7,943 bases of DNA from Clostridiales bacterium UBA735 (GTDB lineage Bacteria; Bacillota; Clostridia; Oscillospirales; Oscillospiraceae): positions 4,726 through 12,668 of the forward strand of contig DBLB01000080.1 of NCBI GenBank assembly GCA_002298695.1, written 5' to 3'. The notes beneath the pieces are model-generated. The model saw nothing but the letters and a program-made list of their open reading frames with translations, had not been told where the DNA came from and did no database searches. The position numbers were made by a program, and so were the translations under genes. Shown here in pieces: positions 1 through 5,790 of this stretch (positions within the stretch are counted from its first letter, which is position 1; each line of letters begins with the position of its first letter).

Positions 1-35
1 CCGCCGCAAAACGGGCACGGCTTTAACTTATCCAT
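1..35 (-). CDS. Lar-like restriction alleviation / zinc-ribbon protein, N-terminus only
   Basis: Only the first 11 codons are inside the window; the rest lies beyond the left edge. The translation MDKLKPCPFCGG carries the CPFCGG zinc-knuckle that opens Lar-family restriction-alleviation proteins and related short phage zinc ribbons. Lar proteins are known to moderate host type I restriction; that role here is inferred from this short motif alone. The start ATG overlaps the stop of the upstream 75-residue gene (ATGGATAA). A GGAGGG ribosome binding site lies 7 bases ahead, inside that gene. Any other CPFCGG zinc-ribbon protein would look the same at this length. Confidence 0.6.
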   Translation of the reverse strand, partial: MDKLKPCPFCG

Positions 36-255
36 CCTTCTTACCCTCCAGGCCCCATTCCCTCAAAACCATATCCCTGCGCACCATGCAGGCGGCATTT
101 GCCGGAAACACAAACGTCTCATCCGTAGAGCATTGTGCATAGTGCTCGCAGTGGAAGCATTCTCCAAGCACCAATGCCGCCTGAACACCGAGGCCCTCGG
201 CCTGCTTTTCCGGCGGCAAGTCCTCCATAAATGCCGTACAATACGTTTCAGTCAT
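28..255 (-). CDS. Small Cys-rich phage protein (75 aa)
   Basis: I do not recognise a named family. The 75-residue product has cysteines at 33, 36, 42 and 56 (CX2CX5CX13C), plus C6, which suggests a small metal-binding fold. No signal peptide or membrane segment is visible. The start ATG overlaps the upstream gene's stop (ATGACTGA, 8 nt) and is preceded by GGAGGGAAAGG, so start choice is firm and translation is probably coupled. The stop is TAA. It sits between a MERLT-type protein and the Lar-like gene in a run of small accessory early genes. Function unknown. Confidence 0.75.
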   Translation of the reverse strand: MTETYCTAFMEDLPPEKQAEGLGVQAALVLGECFHCEHYAQCSTDETFVFPANAACMVRRDMVLREWGLEGKKDG

Positions 256-688
256 CCTTTCCCTCCAATTCCGCCAGCGCCTTTTCGGCTTCTTCTCGCG
301 TCAGAAAGACGGTTTTGCCGAAGTCTTTACGACAACCTTCGCCAAATTCTATCTCCACAATTTCCGCCTCTGGGGCATCCATGTAGTCAACAATCTTCTG
401 CCATACGCGATAGACTTTTGTGCCCACCTTGCACGGCAGGACAATCACTCGCCCCTCCTGATCGGCGCACATCAGCTCCACCATGCGCGAGGTCGAATAG
501 CCGCCCTCCGAAAGTCCTTTTTCGATTTTCGCGCTCTCTTCGCACGCGATAGGCGATAAGCCCGTGTCCTCATACTGTTTCAGCCGCTCCCATACCTGTT
601 TCTGGCTGCAATCGGTATCGTATGGGCACTTCATGCACTCGCACTGCGCGATCTCGCAGAAGTTGCCCTCAAACGTCAGTCGTTCCAT
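248..688 (-). CDS. MERLT-type phage hypothetical protein with Cys motif (146 aa)
   Basis: This belongs to a recurring type of Firmicutes phage early protein of unknown function that begins MERLT. Residues 11-27 hold four cysteines (C11, C16, C18, C21) plus C27, probably a metal site. Residues 33-47 contain the RLKQYEDTGLSP segment typical of the type. The C-terminus carries FGKTVFLTREEAEKAL (about 123-138), which recurs in the disrupted gene at 1022-1370, so the two share a module. I start at the second ATG cluster (MERLT) rather than the one 7 codons upstream, because GAGG lies 6 bases before it and the longer form would overlap its neighbour more. It overlaps the upstream gene by 20 nt. The stop is TGA. 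Confidence 0.75.
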   Translation of the reverse strand: MERLTFEGNFCEIAQCECMKCPYDTDCSQKQVWERLKQYEDTGLSPIACEESAKIEKGLSEGGYSTSRMVELMCADQEGRVIVLPCKVGTKVYRVWQKIVDYMDAPEAEIVEIEFGEGCRKDFGKTVFLTREEAEKALAELEGKDD

Positions 689-1022
689 CGGCGGCCTCAT
701 TGTCCTCAAACTGTTTCAAGTGTTCGCGCAGTTCTGCGCACACCCACGCTGCCTGATAGAGCAGCCCAATCACGTGTTCTGTTGCTCGGACATCATCAAA
801 AAGCCATTCCGGCATCATCATAATCAGGTCATCGTCAGAGATGTCCGTCTCCACATACGGGCACTGGTAACTCAGGATTTCCCGCGTCAGGTTGAGCAGG
901 GAAATGTCTGCGCCGTTCTTCCCATATCCGCGCACCCAAACTTCTTTGTCCTTGACGTAAAACAGGTTGAGCGCCATTTCAAAATTGTCCTTCGGGGTAT
1001 CCGTTGTCAGTCGATGCATCAT
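669..1022 (-). CDS. Phage hypothetical protein, MHRLTTDTPKDN type (117 aa)
   Basis: The N-terminus (M)MHRLTTDTPKDNFE resembles a common small early protein of Clostridia phages with no known function. The chain is acidic, with a DISDDDLIMMMPEW stretch around residues 61-73 and a helical C-terminal half (LLYQAAWVCAELREHLKQFE). It has no recognisable catalytic motif or membrane segment. Two adjacent ATGs are possible: 1022 overlaps the upstream stop as TAATG, while 1019 has the better distance (7) from GGAGG. I give the longer form. The same reading frame stays open far upstream to 1649, but that part overlaps the methyltransferase gene and is a shadow. Confidence 0.75.
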   Translation of the reverse strand: MMHRLTTDTPKDNFEMALNLFYVKDKEVWVRGYGKNGADISLLNLTREILSYQCPYVETDISDDDLIMMMPEWLFDDVRATEHVIGLLYQAAWVCAELREHLKQFEDNEAADGTTDV

Positions 1023-1370
1023 TATTCCTCCATTCCCTGCAAAGCCTTTTCGGCCTCCTCTTTGGAAAGAAACACGGTCTTTCCAATCGCTTCCTCCGAA
1101 AATCTCCGTCTCCCCGCGATAAACGTCACGCCCTCCCGGTCGATCCGTATGGCGTCCACCGTAGCCGGGGAGCGGCTTTTTGGGGCGCGTGTAAAACATT
1201 TGAGACAGCCAGACCGTATCGCCCGGACGGATTCGCATCATCGGGCTGTCCGCATCCTCATATCGCGCAAGGCGATCCGCCATCATGATGACGTCCTCCC
1301 ATGTCGCATCCCACAGGACGTGTCCGTTGATCTTCACACAGTCGTCGTTCCAGCTCGTCAAACGCTCCAT
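1022..1370 (-). pseudogene. MERLT-type phage protein disrupted by a 1-nt frameshift
   Basis: Reading from ATG 1370 gives MERLTSWNDDCVKINGHVLW and on to KKPLP (about 68 codons), after which the frame turns into an Arg/Gly-rich nonsense run. Removing one base from the G run at 1167-1170 (C run on the coding strand) restores a sensible 115-residue protein. Its continuation (ATVDAIRIDREGVTF, then GKTVFLSKEEAEKALQGMEE) ends at TAA 1022-1024. That tail matches the tail of the 146-residue MERLT protein downstream, which supports the repaired frame strongly. The start has AGGAGG 8 bases upstream and follows the methyltransferase stop by 2 nt. The cause may be a real indel or a base-calling error. Function unknown. 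Confidence 0.75.
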
Positions 1371-1372
1371 CG

Positions 1373-1855
1373 TCAATCCTCCTCCAATTTCATAAAGCAC
1401 CCCCAGAAGGTATTCATCTTTCGCCCGCTGTGATGTCCGAACAGCGGCTTTTCGCCGATGGCGCCCCAGACCTGCGCGGCGGGGATGTCCGCCTCCGACC
1501 ACTTGAAGATCAGCACACCGTCCGGCCTCAGCACACGCATGCACTCCCGGAATCCGTCGTGCAGCATCCGCGGCCAATTCTCGTCCAGCCTGCCGTATTT
1601 GGCCTTGATCCACCCGTCTCCGCAGTTGGTCAGGTGCGGCGGGTCCCACACCACCAGCGGGAACGAGTTGTCCTCAAATGGCAGGTCGGTGAAGTCGCAG
1701 ATCACATCCGGGTGCACCGCGCATGTCCGCGTCGCCCGCGGTGTGACGCTCACGAATTCCTCATCGCGCGCGTCGCAGTAGAGCGCCGCCGGGTGCTGCT
1801 TGTCAAACCAGATCGACCGCCCGCCGCAGGTCACATCAAGTATCTTTTTCTCCAC
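1373..1855 (-). CDS. Small SAM-dependent methyltransferase with DPPH motif (160 aa)
   Basis: This is a compact class I methyltransferase. The N-terminal DVTCGG (7-12) stands where the SAM-binding motif I lies, an acidic CDARDEE follows, and WDPPHL (70-75) is the catalytic motif IV of the amino-methyltransferase type (D/N/S-PP-Y/F/H). VLRPDGVLIFKW (108-119) is the conserved strand after the active site. The DPPH motif suggests methylation of an exocyclic base nitrogen, most simply DNA, but the substrate is inferred. Translation starts at GTG 1855, since AAGGAGG lies 6 bases upstream and no ATG is available. It overlaps the previous gene by 20 nt. No target-recognition domain is visible, so it is an orphan methyltransferase, possibly anti-restriction. 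Confidence 0.85.
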   Translation of the reverse strand: MEKKILDVTCGGRSIWFDKQHPAALYCDARDEEFVSVTPRATRTCAVHPDVICDFTDLPFEDNSFPLVVWDPPHLTNCGDGWIKAKYGRLDENWPRMLHDGFRECMRVLRPDGVLIFKWSEADIPAAQVWGAIGEKPLFGHHSGRKMNTFWGCFMKLEED

Positions 1856-2081
1856 CTGTTTCCTCCTTCGGCGTCATCGGAATCACCCACGACGGAACGA
1901 GCGCCCGATACTGCTCCACCTTCGCTTTCAGCTCGGCAATCTCCTTCTGGTCGCGCTCTATCTGGTTGGCGCTCATTTCCGGGCATCCGCATACACCATA
2001 CCCAGCAAACGGGCAATCCTCCGACTCGCCGCTTACACATCGCCGCAGCGCCTTGACCAGTTCTTCCGGCTTCATATTCAT
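1836..2081 (-). CDS. Small Cys-motif coiled-coil phage protein (81 aa)
   Basis: The N-terminal third is an Ala-Leu-Arg helix followed by a cysteine cluster at residues 15, 23, 31 and 33 (CX7CX7CXC; CPFAGYGVCGC segment). Residues about 38-60 (NQIERDQKEIAELKAKVEQY) read as a short coiled coil. Many Firmicutes phages carry such 'ALRRC...CP...C' small proteins of unknown function. The start is secure: ATG overlaps the stop of the PP-loop gene as ATGA, with GGGAGG 7 bases upstream. The C-terminal 20 residues overlap the methyltransferase start. Confidence 0.75.
   Translation of the reverse strand: MNMKPEELVKALRRCVSGESEDCPFAGYGVCGCPEMSANQIERDQKEIAELKAKVEQYRALVPSWVIPMTPKEETGGEKDT
1861..1869 (-). 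promoter_or_regulatory. Ribosome binding site deciding the GTG start of the methyltransferase
   Basis: GAAGGAGGA on the coding strand ends 5 bases before GTG 1855 and pairs well with the 16S tail. It lies within the preceding 81-residue gene, so the two genes are translationally coupled and the GTG is the true start. Confidence 0.75.
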
Positions 2082-2968
2082 AGCAAATCCTCCCGAAATT
2101 CTTCTAACACTTCCTGCCCCGGCAGAATGTCATTTTCCATCCACCAATGGAACACATCCACGCCAGTTGTGCCCCATCGCATCCCACCGTCCATCTTCCC
2201 GCGGCGGCGGCGCTCCTCCAGCATCCGATCAAACGCCCGGATATACGCCAGCTTGATCTTCGGATACCTCTCAAATTCCTCCTTCCGGTGCTTTCCAGCC
2301 ATCGGACATCCGATACACCCCACGCGGCAAAATCCGCAGCGATAAAGTGGATTCATGGGGATATGCTCCGACGCGACGTAATCCCAGACATCGGCGGTCG
2401 ACCATCCTACGATCGGATTCACCGTCCGCTGCCCCTTAAGCTGGCACGTTTCAAACTGCATCCGGGTCTCGTCGTTGTCGTCCATCAGGATCAGGCGCTT
2501 GTTTTTGTCGTTTGGGGATACCTCTATCAGGCCACGGTTGTTTTTCCGCCTGGACGATTCGGCCCACCGAACACCTGTCGCAATAAATCGGCCTTTCCCT
2601 CCGCCCTCTTTGAGGGCCGCGCAGCAGTACCGAATGAGCCTCGTCGGCGGCATCATTTTCTTCGGGATCAGATTCCACATGGTGATCCGCTTTCCGTCCG
2701 GCTGCACGTGCGCGTCGATACCGCACTTTACGCCCTTCTCTTCCAGCTTCCGGAAGGTGCTGCGCACATGGTAGACCGTTTCCGGCGCATCCGCCGTAGT
2801 CAGCGAGTGGAGCACTTCAAACGGGATACCGCTGTTGATCGCCAGCCGGAGCAGCACGTCGCTGTCTTTTCCTCCGGAGTATGTAATGACCAGCGGCAGC
2901 TTGTAGAGCTTCAAACTCTGCGCCGACGCAAATCGCAGCGCCTCAAACGCTCTCTGTTCCAAGTCCAT
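2078..2968 (-). CDS. PP-loop 'PAPS reductase-like' protein with Cys clusters (296 aa)
   Basis: The protein belongs to the phosphoadenosine-phosphosulfate reductase / PP-loop ATP-pyrophosphatase superfamily. The pyrophosphate loop SGGKDS is at residues 31-36, after the strand PLVITY. A Cys pair at 115-116 (RYCCAALK) and CX2C at 211/214 reproduce the CC...CXXC ligand pattern of [4Fe-4S] APS reductases, and two more cysteines follow at 218 and 221 (CRVGCIGCP). I see no C-terminal ECGLH motif, the catalytic Cys segment of true CysH, so sulfate assimilation is unlikely. Sulfur or adenylate chemistry on a nucleic acid is an inference. The start is MDLEQR at 2968, 26 nt inside the radical SAM gene; GGGG lies 7-8 bases upstream. 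The open frame further upstream is shadow. Confidence 0.85.
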   Translation of the reverse strand: MDLEQRAFEALRFASAQSLKLYKLPLVITYSGGKDSDVLLRLAINSGIPFEVLHSLTTADAPETVYHVRSTFRKLEEKGVKCGIDAHVQPDGKRITMWNLIPKKMMPPTRLIRYCCAALKEGGGKGRFIATGVRWAESSRRKNNRGLIEVSPNDKNKRLILMDDNDETRMQFETCQLKGQRTVNPIVGWSTADVWDYVASEHIPMNPLYRCGFCRVGCIGCPMAGKHRKEEFERYPKIKLAYIRAFDRMLEERRRRGKMDGGMRWGTTGVDVFHWWMENDILPGQEVLEEFREDLL

Positions 2969-3821
2969 TACCGTCACCCCACAATTCGTTGAATTTCTTC
3001 CCTGTGATAATTGGCCTGCACCATTCCCGCTGGAACCTGCGCCACTCGGCGTCCGTTTTCCCTTCATCATCCCGGAAAAGCATTGCGTATGGTACAAATC
3101 CGGCCTGCATGGTCTGTGTCAGCCGAATCTCCGCGTCCTCAAAACTGTCCCCAGCATAGCCGACAAGGACATAGCAGCACATGGCGTGACTCTTTGGCCT
3201 GAACCCCGCAAGGCGGAGTTTGCGCCCCATCTCAACCAAAGGTTCCAGATCATCCTTTGTGTCATACGCCGTGTAAAGTCGCTTCGGTTTGACTTCCCGC
3301 AGCAGATCCGCTTGCCATTGTTGAAGCAAGGACGGCTCCAGCCCTCCGGTGAAGATCGCCGGATGTTCCTGTCGTTTGAGCATTTCGCAGACTGCTCGGA
3401 AATGCGCTTCGGATGTTCCGAGAATGTTGTCATCGAGAATGTTCCATCCGTCCACGATCGGCAGCTCCCGAATCACGCCGTGTGCGCAGCGCGGAACCGA
3501 ACAGAACCAACATTCCTTCGTGCAACCGCGCGATGTGAAGATATATCCGTCCCGGAGATACATCCCCGGTTCGAAGTCACCCATGCGGTCATCAAATGCA
3601 GGGCCGCCAATCTCAACCGGAACACCGAGAATTTGCCACGCATAATAGAGATCTTCCGCGCGCGGAATGTCCCATGTGAACGTCACGGAGATATGTACCG
3701 CTTTAACGCCAGCTTTGATGCAGTCTGCGATATTTTCAATCGTCGGTACACCGAAGAACGCCAGCGCATCCATAGGGGACGCAGCCGTCTTTCTCGGGAA
3801 TACCCGCGCAATCCGATTCAT
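2943..3821 (-). CDS. Radical SAM protein (292 aa)
   Basis: The SAM-cleaving [4Fe-4S] site is visible as CX3CX2C at C100, C104 and C107 (SRGCTKECWFCSVP). About 95 residues precede it, with strand-helix segments and an EIGGPAF turn (70-76) that recall the degenerate N-terminal Rossmann part of B12-type radical SAM enzymes. Downstream, GWNILDDNIL, FTGGLEP and YTAYDT supply typical barrel elements. Radical SAM enzymes make a 5'-deoxyadenosyl radical; the substrate here is unknown. The start MNRIAR overlaps the stop of the 67-residue gene as ATGA, and the longer open frame up to 3998 is shadow. Its 3' end overlaps the PP-loop gene, so the two are probably made together. Confidence 0.88.
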   Translation of the reverse strand: MNRIARVFPRKTAASPMDALAFFGVPTIENIADCIKAGVKAVHISVTFTWDIPRAEDLYYAWQILGVPVEIGGPAFDDRMGDFEPGMYLRDGYIFTSRGCTKECWFCSVPRCAHGVIRELPIVDGWNILDDNILGTSEAHFRAVCEMLKRQEHPAIFTGGLEPSLLQQWQADLLREVKPKRLYTAYDTKDDLEPLVEMGRKLRLAGFRPKSHAMCCYVLVGYAGDSFEDAEIRLTQTMQAGFVPYAMLFRDDEGKTDAEWRRFQREWCRPIITGKKFNELWGDGNGLGTESV

Positions 3822-4021
3822 TTCAGCATCCCCGCTTTCCGTAAGCTCTCCACGCTCTTGCACCGCTTCTTCGCGTTCTCGGTGTAGGCGTCGCGGCTCC
3901 GTTCCATTTCTCTTGCCCGGTATTCTTCCTGTTTCGCTTCCTCGTAGGCCAGATACAGCGCACATTTCGCGTGACATCCCGCCGTCCGACTCGGACAATT
4001 CCTTTCACACGGCGGCTTCAT
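3818..4021 (-). CDS. Small Cys-rich protein (67 aa)
   Basis: The N-terminus has cysteines at 5, 9, 16 and 20 (PCERNCPSRTAGCHAKC), a CX3CX6CX3C pattern seen in many small Firmicutes phage proteins of unknown function. The remainder is a highly charged helix (EEAKQEEYRAREMERSRDAY) that may be coiled. The start lies 17 nt inside the RusA gene, with only a weak GGTGG upstream, so translation probably depends on coupling. The stop overlaps the radical SAM start (ATGA). Metal binding is inferred from the cysteines. Confidence 0.75.
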   Translation of the reverse strand: MKPPCERNCPSRTAGCHAKCALYLAYEEAKQEEYRAREMERSRDAYTENAKKRCKSVESLRKAGMLK

Positions 4022-4382
4022 CCGAGATCACCACCCTCATGTAATTTTCATCGTGGAAGAAGCTGTGCTTCTCCCGATAGTGCCTCCGGTCATCGTCCCG
4101 GAGCAGCCAGCCCTTCAGGGCATCCACCGTCATTTTTTCGACCGCCGCATGGTTGTCGATGTCCATGCGGGTGTTGTGCCAGAAGGAAATGGACACCGGC
4201 TTCTCAAACAGCCGAACCGGAACGCCCTGTTGCCTCAGGCACAGCCGCACAAGCGCCTCGAGGTCTCTGGCGTCCGCCGCCCGGACGTGATGGTTCTTCC
4301 CCGCCCAGTAGGCGTTCAGGCCGTAGCGCTTCGTCCACGCGCTCTTGCGGGCAGGATATGGCACAGTGAACTCAATCATCAT
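4005..4382 (-). CDS. RusA-family Holliday junction resolvase (125 aa)
   Basis: RusA enzymes cut four-way DNA junctions as dimers and are common in phage recombination modules. The diagnostic acidic cluster is present: MDIDNHAAVEKMTVDAL (73-89) gives D74, D76, N77 and K83, and LLRDDDRRHYREK (93-105) gives D96-D98, matching the RusA catalytic Asp/Lys layout. The N-terminal strand IEFTVPYP and the closing MRVVI strand also fit, and the length is normal for the family (about 120). The start is the first of two adjacent ATGs because GAGGG is 6 bases upstream; it overlaps the previous gene by 11 nt. It sits downstream of SSB and the helicase loader, consistent with processing replication and recombination intermediates. 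Confidence 0.88.
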   Translation of the reverse strand: MMIEFTVPYPARKSAWTKRYGLNAYWAGKNHHVRAADARDLEALVRLCLRQQGVPVRLFEKPVSISFWHNTRMDIDNHAAVEKMTVDALKGWLLRDDDRRHYREKHSFFHDENYMRVVISDEAAV

Positions 4383-4533
4383 GGCGTTCCCTCGGCAGCT
4401 TGATCGTCTTCCCATCGATCAGATCATCGGAGCTGAGCTGATAAGATGCAAGCTGCAATCCTGTACTGGTGTGCTCCACTCCACAGAAAAAGCCGCATAT
4501 TGTGCCGTCCGGCAAATCAAGCGTGATCTTCAT
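4372..4533 (-). CDS. Small phage protein, MKITLDLPDGTIC type (53 aa)
   Basis: This is a 53-residue product beginning MKITLDLPDGTICGFF, similar to a frequent short early protein of Clostridia phages that has no assigned function. A SSDDLIDGKTIKL segment near the C-terminus fits that type. It contains two cysteines (13 and 17) but no fuller metal motif. The start is set by a strong AAGGAGG 6 bases upstream, which itself sits directly after the TAG of the disrupted gene. It overlaps RusA by 11 nt. The open frame 7 codons upstream of this start is not used. Confidence 0.72.
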   Translation of the reverse strand: MKITLDLPDGTICGFFCGVEHTSTGLQLASYQLSSDDLIDGKTIKLPRERHDD

Positions 4534-4546
4534 GTTCTTCCTCCTT

Positions 4547-4969
4547 CTAGTCAAACGGATTTTTTACAATCAGACCTTCCGGTTCTTCCTGCCATAAGTG
4601 GCAGTTGTAACGATTCGGTTCTCCGGGCTTCGGCTTCACGCGGCAATTTTTTACCGCAGTTTTCACAGTTTTTTGCAGAAATCGCCTCGAGAACCCCTGC
4701 ACCTTCGTAGAGCCGCAGTATAGCGTTGTCCGCTGCTTTCCGTGCCGCATCGCGCTCCTTCTTGACCTCATCCAGCACATGGTTCAGCCGGAGGATTTCT
4801 CGGGTCTGTTCGTCGGCGTGAATTTGAAGCTCGTAGAGCTTCGAGGGATTTTCACAGCGCTTGCAGGCGATTGCCCGTGCCAATTTTTTGAAAAACATTT
4901 TCCCGTCCTTTCCCGCTGCATCTGCGCAGCGTTCCGTGCGGCCAAGTAGCCGCAGTTCGTTGTTCTCAT
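4547..4969 (-). pseudogene. Cys-rich coiled-coil small protein, frameshifted
   Basis: Two overlapping frames form one broken gene. From ATG 4898 (weak AAGGA upstream) the frame gives MFFKKLARAIACKRCENPSK, then a coiled coil (LRLNHVLDEVKKERDAARKA), then AKNCENCGKK. It then degrades and stops at TGA 4551-4553. The natural tail (CRVKPKPGEPNRYNCHLW, ending KNPFD, TAG 4547-4549) is in another frame. Dropping one base from the T run at 4647-4652 joins them into a 116-residue protein. The strong GGGAGG and the ATGA-overlapping ATG belong to position 4969 in yet another register, so a second 1-nt loss between 4969 and 4898 is likely. Function unknown; Cys pairs suggest metal binding. Without the upstream part, the gene would begin at 4898. 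Confidence 0.65.
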
Positions 4970-5790
4970 GTGTTGTCCTCCCGGCGTAACCGCCAGTTCT
5001 TATCCGTTCCGGTGTTTCTCAGGCAGAATCCCTTCGACCGCTCATAGATGCGGCTCCCGAGGGCTTCGTCCAGCTCCAAAAGCTCGCTGATGCTCCGCTC
5101 CGTGGAGATCACCGTCAGCTTGTCCGGCTGGTTGTACCGCGCCATCAGGATCTCAAGGGCCACGTCCGTATCAGCCTTTGTCGGCACTTCGTTCTTGCCG
5201 CACTTGAGAAAATCGTCGATGTATAGCACATCCGCCGTCTTGTACTTGCGGAGCCGATCGCTGCGCTCGTCCATGTCCCCATCGTAGGACTTCAGGGCGC
5301 GGATCTGATCGCGCCACATGAGGTACTGCACCGAGCGCCCCTGTTTCAGCAGCTCCCCGCAGATCGCCACGCAAAGGTGAGATTTGCCGGAGCCAACCGC
5401 GCCGGACATCACGAACCAGCCTTTTTGCTCCTGCAAGTACCGCTCTGCCGTCCGCTTCGCCGCCGCTTGCCACGGCTCCACGGTCTGGAACCTGTCAAGG
5501 GTGTAGATCGGAAGCAGGTCTTTCAGTCCGCTGGCCTCCGCCCGCTGGATGCTGTTCCGAGTGTCCATGCAGGCACAGCGCACCATCGTCACGGCGTTAT
5601 GGCGAACTTCGGCGATACACCCACGGTTTTTGCAAAGCGGGCAATCATAGCCAGTCAGCGTCCCCGGATTGGCATTGAACGAATCGCAGCGGAATTGCAG
5701 ATACGCCGCGTTGTCAAAGCTCGATGATGTCGAGATCCCACGTCCGCTTAGCAGCCGGTTGATTCTCTCCGGCACTCCGATAGCCTCCAT
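4966..5790 (-). CDS. DnaC/IstB-like replicative helicase loader (274 aa)
   Basis: This is an AAA+ ATPase that loads the replicative helicase at the phage origin. Walker A GAVGSGKS is at 130-137, Walker B VLYIDDF at 188-194, a sensor-like VISTERS at 228-234 and the arginine-finger-type GSRIYERS at 245-252. An N-terminal zinc motif (C50, C53, with C72 and C74) is typical of Firmicutes phage DnaC proteins. The start ATG 5790 has an excellent AAAGGAGGG 7 bases upstream, although this puts the first 77 nt inside the end of the replisome organizer gene. It directly follows that gene, the usual initiator-loader pair. The stop forms an ATGA overlap with the next start. Confidence 0.9.
   Translation of the reverse strand: MEAIGVPERINRLLSGRGISTSSSFDNAAYLQFRCDSFNANPGTLTGYDCPLCKNRGCIAEVRHNAVTMVRCACMDTRNSIQRAEASGLKDLLPIYTLDRFQTVEPWQAAAKRTAERYLQEQKGWFVMSGAVGSGKSHLCVAICGELLKQGRSVQYLMWRDQIRALKSYDGDMDERSDRLRKYKTADVLYIDDFLKCGKNEVPTKADTDVALEILMARYNQPDKLTVISTERSISELLELDEALGSRIYERSKGFCLRNTGTDKNWRLRREDNT
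4975..4983 (-). promoter_or_regulatory. Ribosome binding site ahead of ATG 4969
   Basis: CGGGAGGAC sits 5 bases before an ATG that forms an ATGA overlap with the helicase-loader stop. It is much stronger than the AAGGA before ATG 4898, which suggests the broken Cys-rich gene originally started at 4969. Confidence 0.6.

Noticed and set aside
1371..1649. Upstream part of the long minus-strand open frame 669-1649
   Set aside because: It runs through the methyltransferase gene in another frame and gives Arg/Gly/Ala-rich nonsense; only the parts at 669-1022 and 1022-1370 belong to real genes.
2969..3097. N-terminal extension of the PP-loop frame
   Set aside because: It lies inside the radical SAM gene and is low-complexity Gly/Ser/Asn without family similarity; MDLEQR is the natural start.
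133..3998. Numerous open frames of 60-290 codons on the plus strand
   Set aside because: They are antisense to well-supported minus-strand genes, lack ribosome binding sites and recognisable motifs, and arise from the GC-biased codon use of those genes.
3822..3998. N-terminal extension of the radical SAM frame
   Set aside because: It overlaps the 67-residue Cys-rich gene completely; the ATGA junction at 3821 gives the natural start.
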